From Flavobacterium sp. SLB02 (GTDB lineage Bacteria; Bacteroidota; Bacteroidia; Flavobacteriales; Flavobacteriaceae): a stretch of DNA of 64,000 nucleotides. Numbering within the stretch: position 1 is the first letter of the stretch; each line of letters starts with the position of its first letter. Of the stretch, positions 25,354 through 34,717 are shown one piece after another. Both the position numbers and the translations under genes were made by a program. Where the stretch lies: positions 3,451,186 through 3,515,185 of the forward strand of contig NZ_CP045928.1 in assembly GCF_009664855.1 (NCBI RefSeq), written 5' to 3'. The notes beneath the pieces are model-generated. The model did no database searches. It was not told where the DNA came from and was given only the letters and a program-made list of their open reading frames with translations.

Positions 25354-25528
25354 CCTGTTCTTCTTTATCTTGATTTTTACTAGGTGTTTTTGCGCTTAGC
25401 TGCATCATTCCAAACATGAAAACTACAATCGCAATTACCGTTATATAAATATTTTTATCTGCTGAAACCTGCTCATATAACGCAAGTGAAATCGCAAGAA
25501 TCATTATTAAAATTTTAAAAGTTTTCAT
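25343..25528 (-). CDS. Small two-helix membrane protein
   Basis: 61 residues with two hydrophobic stretches (about 5-17 and 28-46, IYITVIAIVVFMFGMMQLS) and a charged C-terminal tail rich in Lys/Glu/Asp. No family is recognised. It overlaps the Smr-domain gene by 11 nt and has a TACTTTTG minus-7 element 19 nt upstream, so it appears to be the first gene of a two-gene unit. Confidence 0.65.
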   Translation of the reverse strand: MKTFKILIMILAISLALYEQVSADKNIYITVIAIVVFMFGMMQLSAKTPSKNQDKEEQDVD

Positions 25529-25912
25529 TTTCTACGTATTAAGAATTCAAAAGTATGAAACTTTAAAATAGGACTTCACTACTCTCTAAAACGAATCAAA
25601 TATTTTTCTGATGAAATCAAACAAAATACTCATGGTAAAACTCATGAAAATGATGTCTCAAAAAACGCAAAAAACTGGCTTGTTTTTACAGTACTAAAAA
25701 CCCTTTTTAAAGCACAATTCATTCTTACTTTTTTTCTCAAGAAAAACTTCCTTAATTTTTGTTTTTTTACCTATTTATTATTTTTCGTTTTTAGCACTTT
25801 CCAGCTTTCAGAAAAATCTAAAAATCATCAAAAATATTTGACTTTATACTTTCATAAAAAGTATATTTTCTGAATTTTTTTTTAAGCTTTTCTAAACCAA
25901 AATTCTCCTAAA
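25529..25912. other. Gene-free AT-rich interval
   Basis: 384 nt between the small membrane protein and DUF1003 genes, both on the minus strand. It holds a TACTTTTG promoter element (minus strand, plus 25548-25555) for the membrane-protein gene. The rest is very AT-rich with T-tracts and no frame longer than about 22 codons; I see no structured RNA or repeat in it. Confidence 0.5.
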
Positions 25913-26614
25913 TTATTTTTTTATCTGATTCAGAATATCATTCATCATCTCGATTTGTACTTTCTGAATTTCGATTAATTCCTGTTGCTGATGCATAATC
26001 ATATGATCAATTTTATCATGGATCATTCTAATTTCTAATTCTGATTTAAGGTTAATCATATAATCTTTTTTGGCACGATTTCGATCTTTTTCTTCTTGTC
26101 GGTTTTGACTCATCATAATTACCGGAGCCTGCAATGCGGCAATACAGGATAAAATCAAATTCAGCAAAATAAACGGATAGGGATCAAAACCCTTATTGAC
26201 CAAAATATAAACATTGGCTCCAATCCAGACGACGATAAAAAGTAAAAACGAAATAATAAAAGTCCAGCTTCCGCCAAAGTCTGCTACCTGATCGGCAATT
26301 CTTTGTCCAAAACTTCTGGGTTCCTGTTCGTCCTCTACAATACTTACTATTGATTTATCTTCTTTTAAAGAATTAATAACACTTTTTTCAAGATTAGAAA
26401 GCGTTCCTATTTCTGTCGACAAATATCTCGAAATGTATTTTTGGCGGTATTCATTTAATTCTTTGACCGCTATACAATCCTGTTCGCTAAAAGAAGGAAA
26501 GTCTTCAATAATAAGCCCCAAAATTGGATCATGAATAGATTTTCCCCAAATTTTCTCACTTTCAGGAAAAGAAAGATTAGAAATAGCACTTTTAAAAGTC
26601 GAATTATTTTTCAT
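25913..26614 (-). CDS. DUF1003 domain membrane protein
   Basis: 233 residues. The central part is the DUF1003 signature: RIADQVADFGGSWTFIISFLLFIVVWIGANVYIL followed by FDPYPFILLNLILSCIAALQAPVIMMSQNRQ, that is two transmembrane helices joined by a short loop with the FDPYPFILLN motif. The N-terminal 100 residues are soluble and the C terminus is a long helix, probably a coiled coil. The function of the family is unknown; some members were annotated as cyclic-nucleotide-related or as CorA-like, without proof. It is transcribed alone. Confidence 0.88.
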   Translation of the reverse strand: MKNNSTFKSAISNLSFPESEKIWGKSIHDPILGLIIEDFPSFSEQDCIAVKELNEYRQKYISRYLSTEIGTLSNLEKSVINSLKEDKSIVSIVEDEQEPRSFGQRIADQVADFGGSWTFIISFLLFIVVWIGANVYILVNKGFDPYPFILLNLILSCIAALQAPVIMMSQNRQEEKDRNRAKKDYMINLKSELEIRMIHDKIDHMIMHQQQELIEIQKVQIEMMNDILNQIKK

Positions 26615-26804
26615 TTTTATAAATTTTACAGGCTAATTTACGCATTTAAGTTCTTAAGAATCACATAAAAAATTCGGCAATGTTTTTATTTTATTTATCA
26701 CAAATACAATTCTCAGAACAAAATTTCTTTGTAATATTCATGCCCTTATTTACAAAAAACGCATTACTTTTAACGTTTTAAATTATCCATTCAATTTTAC
26801 AATT

Positions 26805-27596
26805 GTGACCAAAGACAATATCATACAAAATATTAAAGCTTTAAAAAGCCATTCAAATATAAATTACGGAATCAAAACCAAAACTGAAGATTTTACCGAG
26901 AAGCTTTTCTATACCCTTTTTGATTCAAATGCAGACTTAGATAAAAGCATTGATGAGCTAGAAATCTGCTTTAAAGAAATTGCTGTTTTAGCCTGCAAAA
27001 AACCTCAAAATTTATGCGAATCGATTTGGGACCGATTTCTGGAAAAATTACCCGGAGTTCTTGAAAAACTAAATCAAGACGCCGAATATATTTTAGAAAA
27101 TGATCCTGCATCGAATAGCATCGATGAAGTTTATTTAGGTTATCCCGGCTTCTACGCCATTGCCATTTATCGTTTAAGCCACGAACTATATCATCTGGAC
27201 CTATTGCTGTTTTCGAGATTAATGAGCGAATACGCGCACCGAATTACAGGAACCGATATTCATGCGGGTGCTGATATTGCATCTCCTTTTTTTATCGATC
27301 ACGCCACTGGAATTGTTATTGGCGAAACAACCGTAATCAGGAAACACGTAAAAATTTATCAAGGAGTTACTCTGGGAGCATTAAGCGTGAGCAAAGAAAT
27401 GAAAAATGCTAAAAGACATCCAACCGTAGAAGCTAATGTCTGCATTTATGCGAATGCTACTATTTTGGGAGGCGAAACCATTATTGGAAAAAATAGTATC
27501 GTAGGAGGAAATGCCTGGGTGACCAAATCGATTCCTGAAGGTTCTATAGTAATCAATACCACTACAACTGAAGTTAAAATAAAAGAAAAAAAATAA
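26805..27596 (+). CDS. Serine O-acetyltransferase (CysE/EpsC type)
   Basis: Acetylates serine with acetyl-CoA to give O-acetylserine for cysteine synthesis. 263 residues from a GTG start at 26805 (no nearby in-frame ATG). An N-terminal helical domain leads to a left-handed beta-helix with the catalytic histidines in GTDIHAGADI and FIDHATGIVIGETT; the GVTLGALS segment binds CoA. The C-terminal beta-helix ends with GGNAWVTKSIPEGS. It is longer at the N terminus than E. coli CysE-like cores, as usual for the EpsC-like group. One nucleotide separates it from cysM, forming a two-gene cysteine operon. Confidence 0.9.
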   Translation: MTKDNIIQNIKALKSHSNINYGIKTKTEDFTEKLFYTLFDSNADLDKSIDELEICFKEIAVLACKKPQNLCESIWDRFLEKLPGVLEKLNQDAEYILENDPASNSIDEVYLGYPGFYAIAIYRLSHELYHLDLLLFSRLMSEYAHRITGTDIHAGADIASPFFIDHATGIVIGETTVIRKHVKIYQGVTLGALSVSKEMKNAKRHPTVEANVCIYANATILGGETIIGKNSIVGGNAWVTKSIPEGSIVINTTTTEVKIKEKK

Positions 27597-27597
27597 A

Positions 27598-28485
27598 ATG
27601 AACGCACAAAAATTGCTAAACCTAATTGGAAACACTCCATTGATGGAAACTGTCAATTTGGTTAAGAATAAAAATGTAAAACTTTTACTGAAACTTGAAG
27701 GAAATAATCCGGGCGGAAGCGTAAAAGACAGAGCAGCATATAACATGATTGCTGCAGCTCTTGAAAGAGGTGATATTAAAAAAGGAGATAAACTGATTGA
27801 AGCCACAAGCGGCAATACCGGAATTGCCCTTGCCATGATTGCACAATTGTTTCAAATTGAGATCGAATTAGTCTTACCGGAAGATTCTACAAAAGAAAGA
27901 ACTCAAACCATGCGTGCTTATGGCGCTACAGTGATTTTAACACCTGCTAGGGAAGGAATTATTGGTTCAAGGGACTATGCCGACAAAAAAGTGGCAGAAG
28001 GCGGTTATATCATGCTAAATCAGTTTGCGAACGATGACAACTGGAAAGCACATTATAAAACCACCGGCCCTGAAATCTGGAATGATACTGATGGTACGGT
28101 AACGCATTTTGTTTCGGCAATGGGAACAACAGGAACTATCATTGGAACCTCGACATACTTAAAAGAAAAAAATCCGGCAGTTCAGATCATTGGTGCACAA
28201 CCAAGCGACGGATCTCAAATTCCGGGAATTCGTAAATGGCCACAGGAATATTTACCTAAAATATTTGATGCAACAAAAGTAGATTCAGTTGTTGATGTCA
28301 GCGAAGAAGAAGCGCGCGAAATGACTAAACGTTTAGCACTCGAAGAAGGCGTTTTTGCAGGAATGAGCAGCGGAGGTTCTGTTGCCGTCGCCCTAAAAAT
28401 CGCAGAAGAATTAGAATCAGGAGTAATCGTTGCCGTTATCTGCGATCGCGGTGATCGTTATTTGTCTTCGGATTTATTTGATTGA
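27598..28485 (+). CDS. cysM: Cysteine synthase B (O-acetylserine sulfhydrylase)
   Basis: PLP enzyme that converts O-acetylserine and sulfide or thiosulfate to cysteine. 295 residues, the short CysM length. The PLP lysine is K43 in NPGGSVKDRAAYNM, the substrate loop is TSGNTGIA (about residues 69-76), and the phosphate-binding segment is SAMGTTGTI. MSSGGSVAVAL and VAVICDRGDRYLS at the C terminus are typical of CysM rather than CysK. It is directly coupled to the upstream serine acetyltransferase gene. Confidence 0.92.
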   Translation: MNAQKLLNLIGNTPLMETVNLVKNKNVKLLLKLEGNNPGGSVKDRAAYNMIAAALERGDIKKGDKLIEATSGNTGIALAMIAQLFQIEIELVLPEDSTKERTQTMRAYGATVILTPAREGIIGSRDYADKKVAEGGYIMLNQFANDDNWKAHYKTTGPEIWNDTDGTVTHFVSAMGTTGTIIGTSTYLKEKNPAVQIIGAQPSDGSQIPGIRKWPQEYLPKIFDATKVDSVVDVSEEEAREMTKRLALEEGVFAGMSSGGSVAVALKIAEELESGVIVAVICDRGDRYLSSDLFD

Positions 28486-28489
28486 GAAA

Positions 28490-28656
28490 AAAGGTTCAAA
28501 GGCGCAAAGTTTTATAAACTAATACCAAAATCTTTGCGTCTTTCTACTTTTGAATCTTAGATTCTTAAAAAAAATCTACGCATATAAAAAGACTCACTAC
28601 TGTGCGCCTCTACAAAAAACCTTTGAACCTTTGCCACTCTGAACCTTTGAACCTAA
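28490..28656. repeat. Intergenic CAAAGG/CCTTTG repeat cluster
   Basis: After cysM the DNA contains CAAAGGCGCAAAG (about 28499-28511) and, in inverted form, CTTTGCGTCTTT (about 28533-28544), then CCTTTGAACCTTTGCCACTC and CTGAACCTTTGAACCT (28619-28654). The last part repeats the sequence seen at 22430-22468 almost exactly. Non-coding. Confidence 0.6.
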
Positions 28657-28662
28657 AAAGAA

Positions 28663-29649
28663 ATGAACTACAGAAAACTAGGAAAAACAAACTTTAATAT
28701 ATCCGAAATCTCTCTTGGCACCTGGCAGGTAGGAGGAAAATGGGGATCAGGATTTAATGATAAAACTGCCGACGAACTTATAAATAGGGCAATAGACAAC
28801 GGCGTAAATTTTATTGATACTGCCGATGTTTATGAAAACGGATTAAGCGAAACGGCTGTGGGAAGAGTTGTTCGTTCCCGCTCTGAACGAATTTACGTCG
28901 CTACAAAATGCGGACGTCATATAAATCCTCATATAAGTGAAGGTTATCAGCCAAAAGCACTTCAAAAATATGTTGAAGACAGTTTGAAAAGAATGGGATT
29001 AGAAACATTAGATTTAATTCAGCTTCACTGTCCTCCTACGGAAGTTTTTTACCGACCTGAAATTTTTGAAATCTTTGATCGCTTAAAAGATCAGGGTAAA
29101 ATCTTGAATTTGGGTGTTAGCGTCGAAAAAGTCGAAGAAGCTTTAAAAGCAATCGAATATTCGAATGTAACAACGGTTCAGATCATTTTCAATTTATTCC
29201 GTCAGCGTCCGTCTCAATTATTTTTCTCTGAAGCCAGAAAGAAAGATATCGGAATCATTGCGAGAGTTCCTCTGGCAAGCGGACTTTTAACAGGTAAATT
29301 TGATACTAAAACTACTTTTGATGCTCAGGATCACCGCAATTTTAATCGTAACGGAGATGCTTTTGATAAAGGAGAAACTTTTTCAGGTATAGATTACGAA
29401 TTGGGACTAAAAGCTGTAGAAAAACTAAAAGCATTATTTCCTGAAACACCCAACCTCGCTCCTATTGCCCTGCAATGGATTTTGAGTTTTAAAGATATTA
29501 GCTGTATCATTCCGGGAGCTTCAACAGCCAATCATGTAATGTCGAATTTATCAGTCTATGATTTACCCGAATTAACTCAGGGGAAAATCGAGGCCATGAA
29601 CAATATTTACAAAGAATATATAAGACCTTCCGTGCATCACTTATGGTAG
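28663..29649 (+). CDS. Aldo/keto reductase
   Basis: TIM-barrel NAD(P)H-dependent oxidoreductase, 328 residues. MNYRKLGKTNFNISEISLGTW is the common start; NFIDTADVYENGLSE supplies the catalytic Asp and Tyr, VATKCGRH the Lys, and LIQLHCPP the His. The C-terminal IIPGASTANHV segment is the cofactor phosphate-binding region. It resembles the AKR group with YghZ/Tas-like general reductases; the physiological carbonyl substrate cannot be told. It stands alone. Confidence 0.88.
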   Translation: MNYRKLGKTNFNISEISLGTWQVGGKWGSGFNDKTADELINRAIDNGVNFIDTADVYENGLSETAVGRVVRSRSERIYVATKCGRHINPHISEGYQPKALQKYVEDSLKRMGLETLDLIQLHCPPTEVFYRPEIFEIFDRLKDQGKILNLGVSVEKVEEALKAIEYSNVTTVQIIFNLFRQRPSQLFFSEARKKDIGIIARVPLASGLLTGKFDTKTTFDAQDHRNFNRNGDAFDKGETFSGIDYELGLKAVEKLKALFPETPNLAPIALQWILSFKDISCIIPGASTANHVMSNLSVYDLPELTQGKIEAMNNIYKEYIRPSVHHLW

Positions 29650-29774
29650 TTTTTTTTAGTTACTAAAATACAAGCTGCTGAGATTCTAATTTTTTTTTAA
29701 TCTCAGTGCTTTTTTTTCTAGAACTTTCATATTTACTTGCCCGCCACAACTCATAATTTATAACTCATAACTCA

Positions 29775-30824
29775 TCAGCCTTCAAACTCAATTCTAAACT
29801 CGGCCCCTTTGTTTTTGCCTTCGCTTGTTGCGTTTAATGTTCCTTTGTTTTTTTCGATGATTTTCTTGCAGAGGTACAATCCAATTCCCGTTGAAGATTC
29901 ATTTGCAGTACCTAATCGGCTCATTTTGGTAAATTTCTTAAACAATTCATCAATTTGATGTTTATCAAAACCAATTCCTTTATCTACAACCGTAATTATC
30001 ACTTTTGAATTTTCACTGTAAATTCTAACTTTAATTTCGCTGTCGAAATACGAGAATTTAATAGCATTACTAATTAAATTTACTAAAACCTGAACAAGCA
30101 AACCTTCATCGAGTCTTAGTTTAGCCTCGGTAATTTCTAAATTCAGGCTCAGTTTTATATTTTTATCAATAAGCCTTTGTTCGACCTGTTCGTTAATGAA
30201 AGGCAAAATACCATGCAATAAAATTGTTCTGCTTTCCTGATTACCTTTTACAACACGATCCTGTTCTTGTAATAATTTTATAAAGTTCTCGATATATCGA
30301 AACTGCAAATTAGTCGACTCACGAATCAGTTCTGCCAATTGACGAACAGATTCAGATGGTTTTTCGCTTATAATTAAATTTGCCAGGCCTTGCGGATTAC
30401 CTGCAAAATTTTTCAAATCATGCGAAAGCATATAAATCAAATCCTGTTTTTCGTTGATAAAACTTTCCGCTTCATAGATAGATTCCTGAATATTGCACAA
30501 TAACAAACCGGCTTCATCTGTATAATCAGTGGGTAAAATAGATAATTTTCTATTATTTCTATAATCGTCTAATGATTTTGAAGCAAGCGATATGGGTTTA
30601 ATTAATTGATTTAAAACCAAAAGCGTTATCAAGGTAGCCAGTAAAGTCATGATCAAAGAAAAAACTAAAATCGAAGTAGGCGAAACACTGTGGTTATAAT
30701 AAAGTACAAAAAATAATATCCCTATCAACGGAATATGAATTCCTATAAAAGCAACAAATAAAAATTTGAAAGCATAACTTTTTTTTAGAAAGCCAATTTG
30801 TGAAAGGTTATGATATAAATTCAT
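29775..30824 (-). CDS. Sensor histidine kinase
   Basis: 349 residues. Two transmembrane helices (about 20-42 and 51-71) with only a short extracytoplasmic loop mean that sensing is probably within the membrane or cytoplasm. A helical signalling linker leads to the HisKA phosphoacceptor (LIYMLSHDLKNFAG, H135) and a GHKL ATPase domain with N box LVNLISNAIKFS, G1 VVDKGIGFD and G2 STGIGLYLCKK. No response regulator gene is adjacent, so this is an orphan kinase in the window. Signal and target are unknown. Confidence 0.9.
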   Translation of the reverse strand: MNLYHNLSQIGFLKKSYAFKFLFVAFIGIHIPLIGILFFVLYYNHSVSPTSILVFSLIMTLLATLITLLVLNQLIKPISLASKSLDDYRNNRKLSILPTDYTDEAGLLLCNIQESIYEAESFINEKQDLIYMLSHDLKNFAGNPQGLANLIISEKPSESVRQLAELIRESTNLQFRYIENFIKLLQEQDRVVKGNQESRTILLHGILPFINEQVEQRLIDKNIKLSLNLEITEAKLRLDEGLLVQVLVNLISNAIKFSYFDSEIKVRIYSENSKVIITVVDKGIGFDKHQIDELFKKFTKMSRLGTANESSTGIGLYLCKKIIEKNKGTLNATSEGKNKGAEFRIEFEG

Positions 30825-30949
30825 AAAAATATAACAATCAATGGATTAAAAATAGCAGATTTGGGTTAATTGCTAAAAACAAAGTTAACTTTTAATGTCA
30901 ATTAAAATAATAAATTAAACAATTTGATAAAATATTTTGAAAATTAAAT

Positions 30950-30978
30950 TTGAAAAAGTTTACAAACCCTTATTTTTG
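30950..30978 (+). promoter_or_regulatory. Promoter of rlmD (TTG-N18-TATTTTTG)
   Basis: TTG at 30950-30952, an 18-nt spacer and TATTTTTG at 30971-30978 match the flavobacterial consensus. The ATG at 30983 starts 4 nt later, about where transcription should begin. Confidence 0.65.
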
Positions 30979-30982
30979 CGCT

Positions 30983-32395
30983 ATGGGAAGAAAAAATACA
31001 GACAAAGTTGTCTTTCATCAGATTCAGGTTCTTGATGCCGGAGCAAAAGGTGTATCAGTAGCAAAGGCTCCTGACGGAAAAGTAATCTTTATACCGAACG
31101 TGGTTCCGGGTGATGTTGTTGACGTTCAAACTTTCAAAAAAAGAAAAGCCTATTATGAAGGCAAAGCCGTAAAATTTCATGAATTATCAGAACACCGCAT
31201 AGAACCTATATGCGATCATTTTGGTGTTTGTGGAGGTTGCAAATGGCAAAATATGAAATACAGCCAACAGTTGTATTACAAACAAAACGAAGTAAAAAAT
31301 CATTTGCAGCGTATAGGAAAAGTAGAACTACCTGAATTCGAAACTATTTTAGGTTCTGAAAAACAATTTTTCTACAGAAATAAAATGGAATTTTCGTTTT
31401 CTAACAGTCGCTGGCTAACAGAGAAAGAAATAGAAAGCACTGAGGATTTAGGAAACAGAAATGCTTTAGGATTTCATATCCCGAAAATGTGGGATAAAAT
31501 TCTTGATATTCAAAAATGTTATTTACAAGAAGATCCGTCTAATGCCATTAGAAATGAAATTAGAGATTTTGCTAACGCAAACAATTTAGCTTTCTTTAAT
31601 CCAAGAGAGCAATCCGGTTTATTAAGAACTTTTATGATTCGTACAGCTTCGACTGGCGAAATCATGGTTTTGATTCAGTTTTACGAAAATGACAAGAAAA
31701 ATCGTGAATTGCTTTTAGATCATCTTTATGAGAAGTTTCCGCAAATTACTTCGTTACAATATGTCGTAAACTCCAAACAAAACGACACTATTTACGATCA
31801 GAATATCAAACTATATAAAGGTAGAGATTATATCCTGGAAGAAATGGAAGGTTTAAAATTCAGCATCAATGCTAAATCTTTTTATCAAACAAATTCTGAT
31901 CAGGCGTATGAATTATACAAAATAACACGTGATTTCGCCGGACTTTCGGGCAACGAAACCGTTTATGATTTATATACCGGAACCGGAACTATTGCACAAT
32001 TTGTTTCTAAAAAAGCAAAAAAAGTAATTGGTGTAGAAAGTGTTCCCGAAGCAATTTTAGACGCTAAAGCCAATGCAGAACGCAATAATATAACGAATTG
32101 TGAGTTTTTTGTAGGTGATATGAAAGTTGTTTTCAACGAAAGCTTCATCGCAGAACATGGCAAACCGGATGTTATTATTACAGATCCACCAAGAGATGGT
32201 ATGCACGCCGCAGTTATCGATCAAATCCTGAAAATTGCTCCTAAAAAAGTAGTTTATGTAAGTTGTAATTCAGCAACACAAGCACGTGATTTAGCTTTAA
32301 TGGACGAAAAATATAAAGTTACACGCGTGAGACCGGTTGATATGTTCCCGCAAACGCATCATGTCGAAAATGTTGTACTTTTAGAACTTCGCTAA
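30983..32395 (+). CDS. rlmD: 23S rRNA (uracil-C5)-methyltransferase, RlmD/TrmA family
   Basis: SAM-dependent m5U methyltransferase, 470 residues from the ATG at 30983; the frame also extends to a TTG at 30950, but that TTG is the minus-33 element of the promoter. An N-terminal TRAM domain (about 8-65) is followed by the Fe-S cysteine cluster CDHFGVCGGCKWQNM, the SAM site YDLYTGTGTIAQFV, ITDPPRDGMH, and the nucleophilic Cys in VYVSCNSATQARD. The presence of TRAM and the Fe-S motif points to RlmD (U1939) rather than TrmA; RlmCD-type dual activity cannot be excluded. Confidence 0.88.
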   Translation: MGRKNTDKVVFHQIQVLDAGAKGVSVAKAPDGKVIFIPNVVPGDVVDVQTFKKRKAYYEGKAVKFHELSEHRIEPICDHFGVCGGCKWQNMKYSQQLYYKQNEVKNHLQRIGKVELPEFETILGSEKQFFYRNKMEFSFSNSRWLTEKEIESTEDLGNRNALGFHIPKMWDKILDIQKCYLQEDPSNAIRNEIRDFANANNLAFFNPREQSGLLRTFMIRTASTGEIMVLIQFYENDKKNRELLLDHLYEKFPQITSLQYVVNSKQNDTIYDQNIKLYKGRDYILEEMEGLKFSINAKSFYQTNSDQAYELYKITRDFAGLSGNETVYDLYTGTGTIAQFVSKKAKKVIGVESVPEAILDAKANAERNNITNCEFFVGDMKVVFNESFIAEHGKPDVIITDPPRDGMHAAVIDQILKIAPKKVVYVSCNSATQARDLALMDEKYKVTRVRPVDMFPQTHHVENVVLLELR

Positions 32396-32405
32396 CAAAA
32401 TATAA

Positions 32406-32942
32406 ATGAAAAAAATAATCTCTCTTTTATTGGTCTTTACATTTGGTTTATCCAGCTGTGAGAAAGATGATATTTGTGATGCAAATACACCCACCACTCC
32501 CCGATTAGTAATTTCATTTTATGATATTAATGATCCTTCAAAACTTAGAAATGTAAACAATTTAATGGTTATTGGACAAGGAAAAACAGAGGGAATTATT
32601 TTCAACAAAAGCGTTACAGACACAACCAAATATGTTACAAACGCAAGTACAGTTTCTGTCCCGTTGCGAACAGACACCATTTCGACAACATATAAGTTTG
32701 TCTATAACTCATTAAGTCCAAATCCTGCTGCCATAAATATCGATGTTCTAAAAATAGATTATACACATCAAAATGTATATGTATCGAGAGCCTGCGGTTT
32801 TAAAACCACATTTACACTCGCTCCAGTAAATCCTTTCGTACGAACAGATCCGGATGGTGACGGCCCTTGGATGCAGGAAATTTTTGTAAAAACCCGTAAC
32901 ATTGAATCTGAAAATGAAACACACCTTGAAGTATATTTTTAG
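32406..32942 (+). CDS. DUF6452 family lipoprotein
   Basis: 178 residues with a lipoprotein signal peptide (SLLLVFTFGLSSCEKDD). The mature region begins CDANTPTTPRLVISFYDINDP and ends with the YVSRACGFKTTF segment typical of DUF6452 proteins in flavobacteria. It lies 10 nt after rlmD and overlaps the next gene by 29 nt. The consistent pairing with DUF6048 suggests the two act together in the envelope; the function is unknown. Confidence 0.8.
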   Translation: MKKIISLLLVFTFGLSSCEKDDICDANTPTTPRLVISFYDINDPSKLRNVNNLMVIGQGKTEGIIFNKSVTDTTKYVTNASTVSVPLRTDTISTTYKFVYNSLSPNPAAINIDVLKIDYTHQNVYVSRACGFKTTFTLAPVNPFVRTDPDGDGPWMQEIFVKTRNIESENETHLEVYF

Positions 32943-33711
32943 TTCTGTCTTATTGTTTTCAATGTTTTTGGGTCATACTCAGGAAACATCAACTAAAACA
33001 GTAACAAAAGAAAAGCCTAAAACCGAAACTGCAAAACCTGCTCTTGAGGAAGTAAAGAAAGACAGCATCAAAACAGATCGCTATGGTCTTCGTGTAGGTG
33101 TCGATTTGTACAAACTGACTCGCGGTCTTTATGATAAAGATTATAAAGGAATTGAAATTGTAGGAGATTTTCGTTTAACGAAAAAATACTTTATCGCAGC
33201 CGAACTTGGTTTCGAAGATAAAACCACGGATGACGACAGATTAAACTCTACCGCTACAGGAACGTACATCAAAGGTGGTTTTGACTACAATTTGTATCAA
33301 AACTGGCTCGACATGGAAAACTTAATTACAATCGGTTTAAGAGGCGGTTTTAGTACTTTTAGCCAACAGCTTAATAGCTATAAAATATACAATGCAAATC
33401 CGTATTGGGGAGAACAGCCGCCAGTTGCTGCTGGTCAAAAATATACCGGCCTAACAGCAGGATGGCTTGAAGTTGCCATGGGTTTAAAAGCAAAAGTGTT
33501 TAATAATGTATTTGTTGGATTTGGAGTTCAGCTAAAAATGCTCGTAGCCAATTCAAAACCATCAGGTTTTGATAATTTATACATACCGGGTTTTAACAGA
33601 ACTTACGACGGAAGTTTTGGAGTAGGCTTCAATTACACCGTTTCCTACTTTATTCCGCTTTACAAGAAAAAAACTATTATTCCGCAAATTATAGAAACTC
33701 CTAAAAATTAG
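32914..33711 (+). CDS. DUF6048 family outer-membrane-type protein
   Basis: 265 residues from the ATG at 32914 (start MKHTLKYIFSSVLLF); a TTG at 32902 would add four residues. A signal peptide ends near HTQET, followed by a low-complexity Thr/Lys/Glu segment (about 25-55) and then a region of alternating hydrophobic strands (YGLRVGVDLYKLTRGLYD, VNIL-like strands, FGVGFNYTVSYFIPLYK) consistent with a small outer-membrane beta-barrel. This matches DUF6048. It overlaps the DUF6452 lipoprotein gene, implying translational coupling. Confidence 0.78.
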   Translation: MKHTLKYIFSSVLLFSMFLGHTQETSTKTVTKEKPKTETAKPALEEVKKDSIKTDRYGLRVGVDLYKLTRGLYDKDYKGIEIVGDFRLTKKYFIAAELGFEDKTTDDDRLNSTATGTYIKGGFDYNLYQNWLDMENLITIGLRGGFSTFSQQLNSYKIYNANPYWGEQPPVAAGQKYTGLTAGWLEVAMGLKAKVFNNVFVGFGVQLKMLVANSKPSGFDNLYIPGFNRTYDGSFGVGFNYTVSYFIPLYKKKTIIPQIIETPKN

Positions 33712-33722
33712 TTTTGAGCTAA

Positions 33723-34661
33723 ATGAACAAAATCCTTATTCTTTTTGCCTTTAGCCAAATTGCTTTTGCTCAAAAAACGATTGTTAAGACCTCGCTTCAT
33801 TTCTCCGGAAAAATAGATAAGTACCCTATAGAAATGACTATTGAATTCATTCAGGGACAAGATTCTGTTTCAGGAAGCTATTACTATTTAAAAAACAGTA
33901 AAGACATGCCTATTTTTACAAAAGGCATCTGTAAAGCAGGCGAAATAAAACTTGACGAGACAAGTTATACAACAACTAAAAAAGGAAACGTGCCGCAAAA
34001 AACAGGCTCATTTTTATTACAATTAGATAGTGAATATAAATTAAGCGGGATATGGCAAAACGTAAAGAAAGATAAAAAATTCGATGCCACTCTTTCCTGT
34101 CTGGAAGATTTATCTTCGTTTAATCCAAAAAATTACAGTTACAAACTCAACCAATATAAAGGTAAAGCTGAAAACACAAATGGTGAACTAGCTGATAATT
34201 TCTTAATTAGCAAACTGGATATTTATAATTCTAAAAAAGAAAAAGTACAAACAATTTCCGGCTTTAATAAAGCGATTTACGAAAAAGACGGAACAGTAGA
34301 ATTAGAAGACCTAAATTTTGACGGACTTCTGGACATTAAAATTCCTATCTATTTTCCGGATAGAATTAAATTTGATAGTGGTTATCTCTACTTTGTTTAT
34401 GATAAAACTAAAAAACAGTTTATTAGAAATACAAAACTCGAAGCTTTAGAATATTTAAATTTCGATCAAAAAAATAAAGAATTTGTAAAATTTGAAGCTG
34501 ATGGAAGCGGAAACGAATCTGACTATTATTACAAATGGTCGAATAACAATTTCTATTTGATTAAAAAAGTTCAAAGTTTCGAAGACAACGATAAAACAAC
34601 TTATACTGAGTACGAAATAAAAAACAACAAGTCAGTAAAAGTTAAAGAATATCAAAAATAA
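33723..34661 (+). CDS. Secreted protein of unknown function
   Basis: 312 residues with a signal peptide (ILILFAFSQIAFAQK). The mature protein has a beta-rich first half (KTSLHFSGKIDKYPIEMTIEF, GSYYYLKN, SGIWQN) resembling small periplasmic beta-sandwich proteins, and a second half with LEDLNFDGLLDIKIP, a calcium-binding-like DxDxDG pattern similar to XAC2610/FG-GAP-type proteins. I do not recognise a precise family. It starts 11 nt after the DUF6048 gene and ends at a strong terminator, so it is probably the last gene of the rlmD operon. Confidence 0.65.
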   Translation: MNKILILFAFSQIAFAQKTIVKTSLHFSGKIDKYPIEMTIEFIQGQDSVSGSYYYLKNSKDMPIFTKGICKAGEIKLDETSYTTTKKGNVPQKTGSFLLQLDSEYKLSGIWQNVKKDKKFDATLSCLEDLSSFNPKNYSYKLNQYKGKAENTNGELADNFLISKLDIYNSKKEKVQTISGFNKAIYEKDGTVELEDLNFDGLLDIKIPIYFPDRIKFDSGYLYFVYDKTKKQFIRNTKLEALEYLNFDQKNKEFVKFEADGSGNESDYYYKWSNNNFYLIKKVQSFEDNDKTTYTEYEIKNNKSVKVKEYQK

Positions 34662-34702
34662 AAAAAGCCATGAATTTAAATTAATTAAGTTCATGGCTTT
34701 TA
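34662..34702. terminator. Hairpin terminator
   Basis: AAAAGCCATGAA (from about 34664) pairs with TTCATGGCTTTT (ending about 34701) across an AT-rich loop. It starts at the stop codon of the 33723 gene and lies 16 nt from the end of the convergent racemase gene. Confidence 0.85.
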
Positions 34703-34717
34703 AGTTTTATGGCAAGC

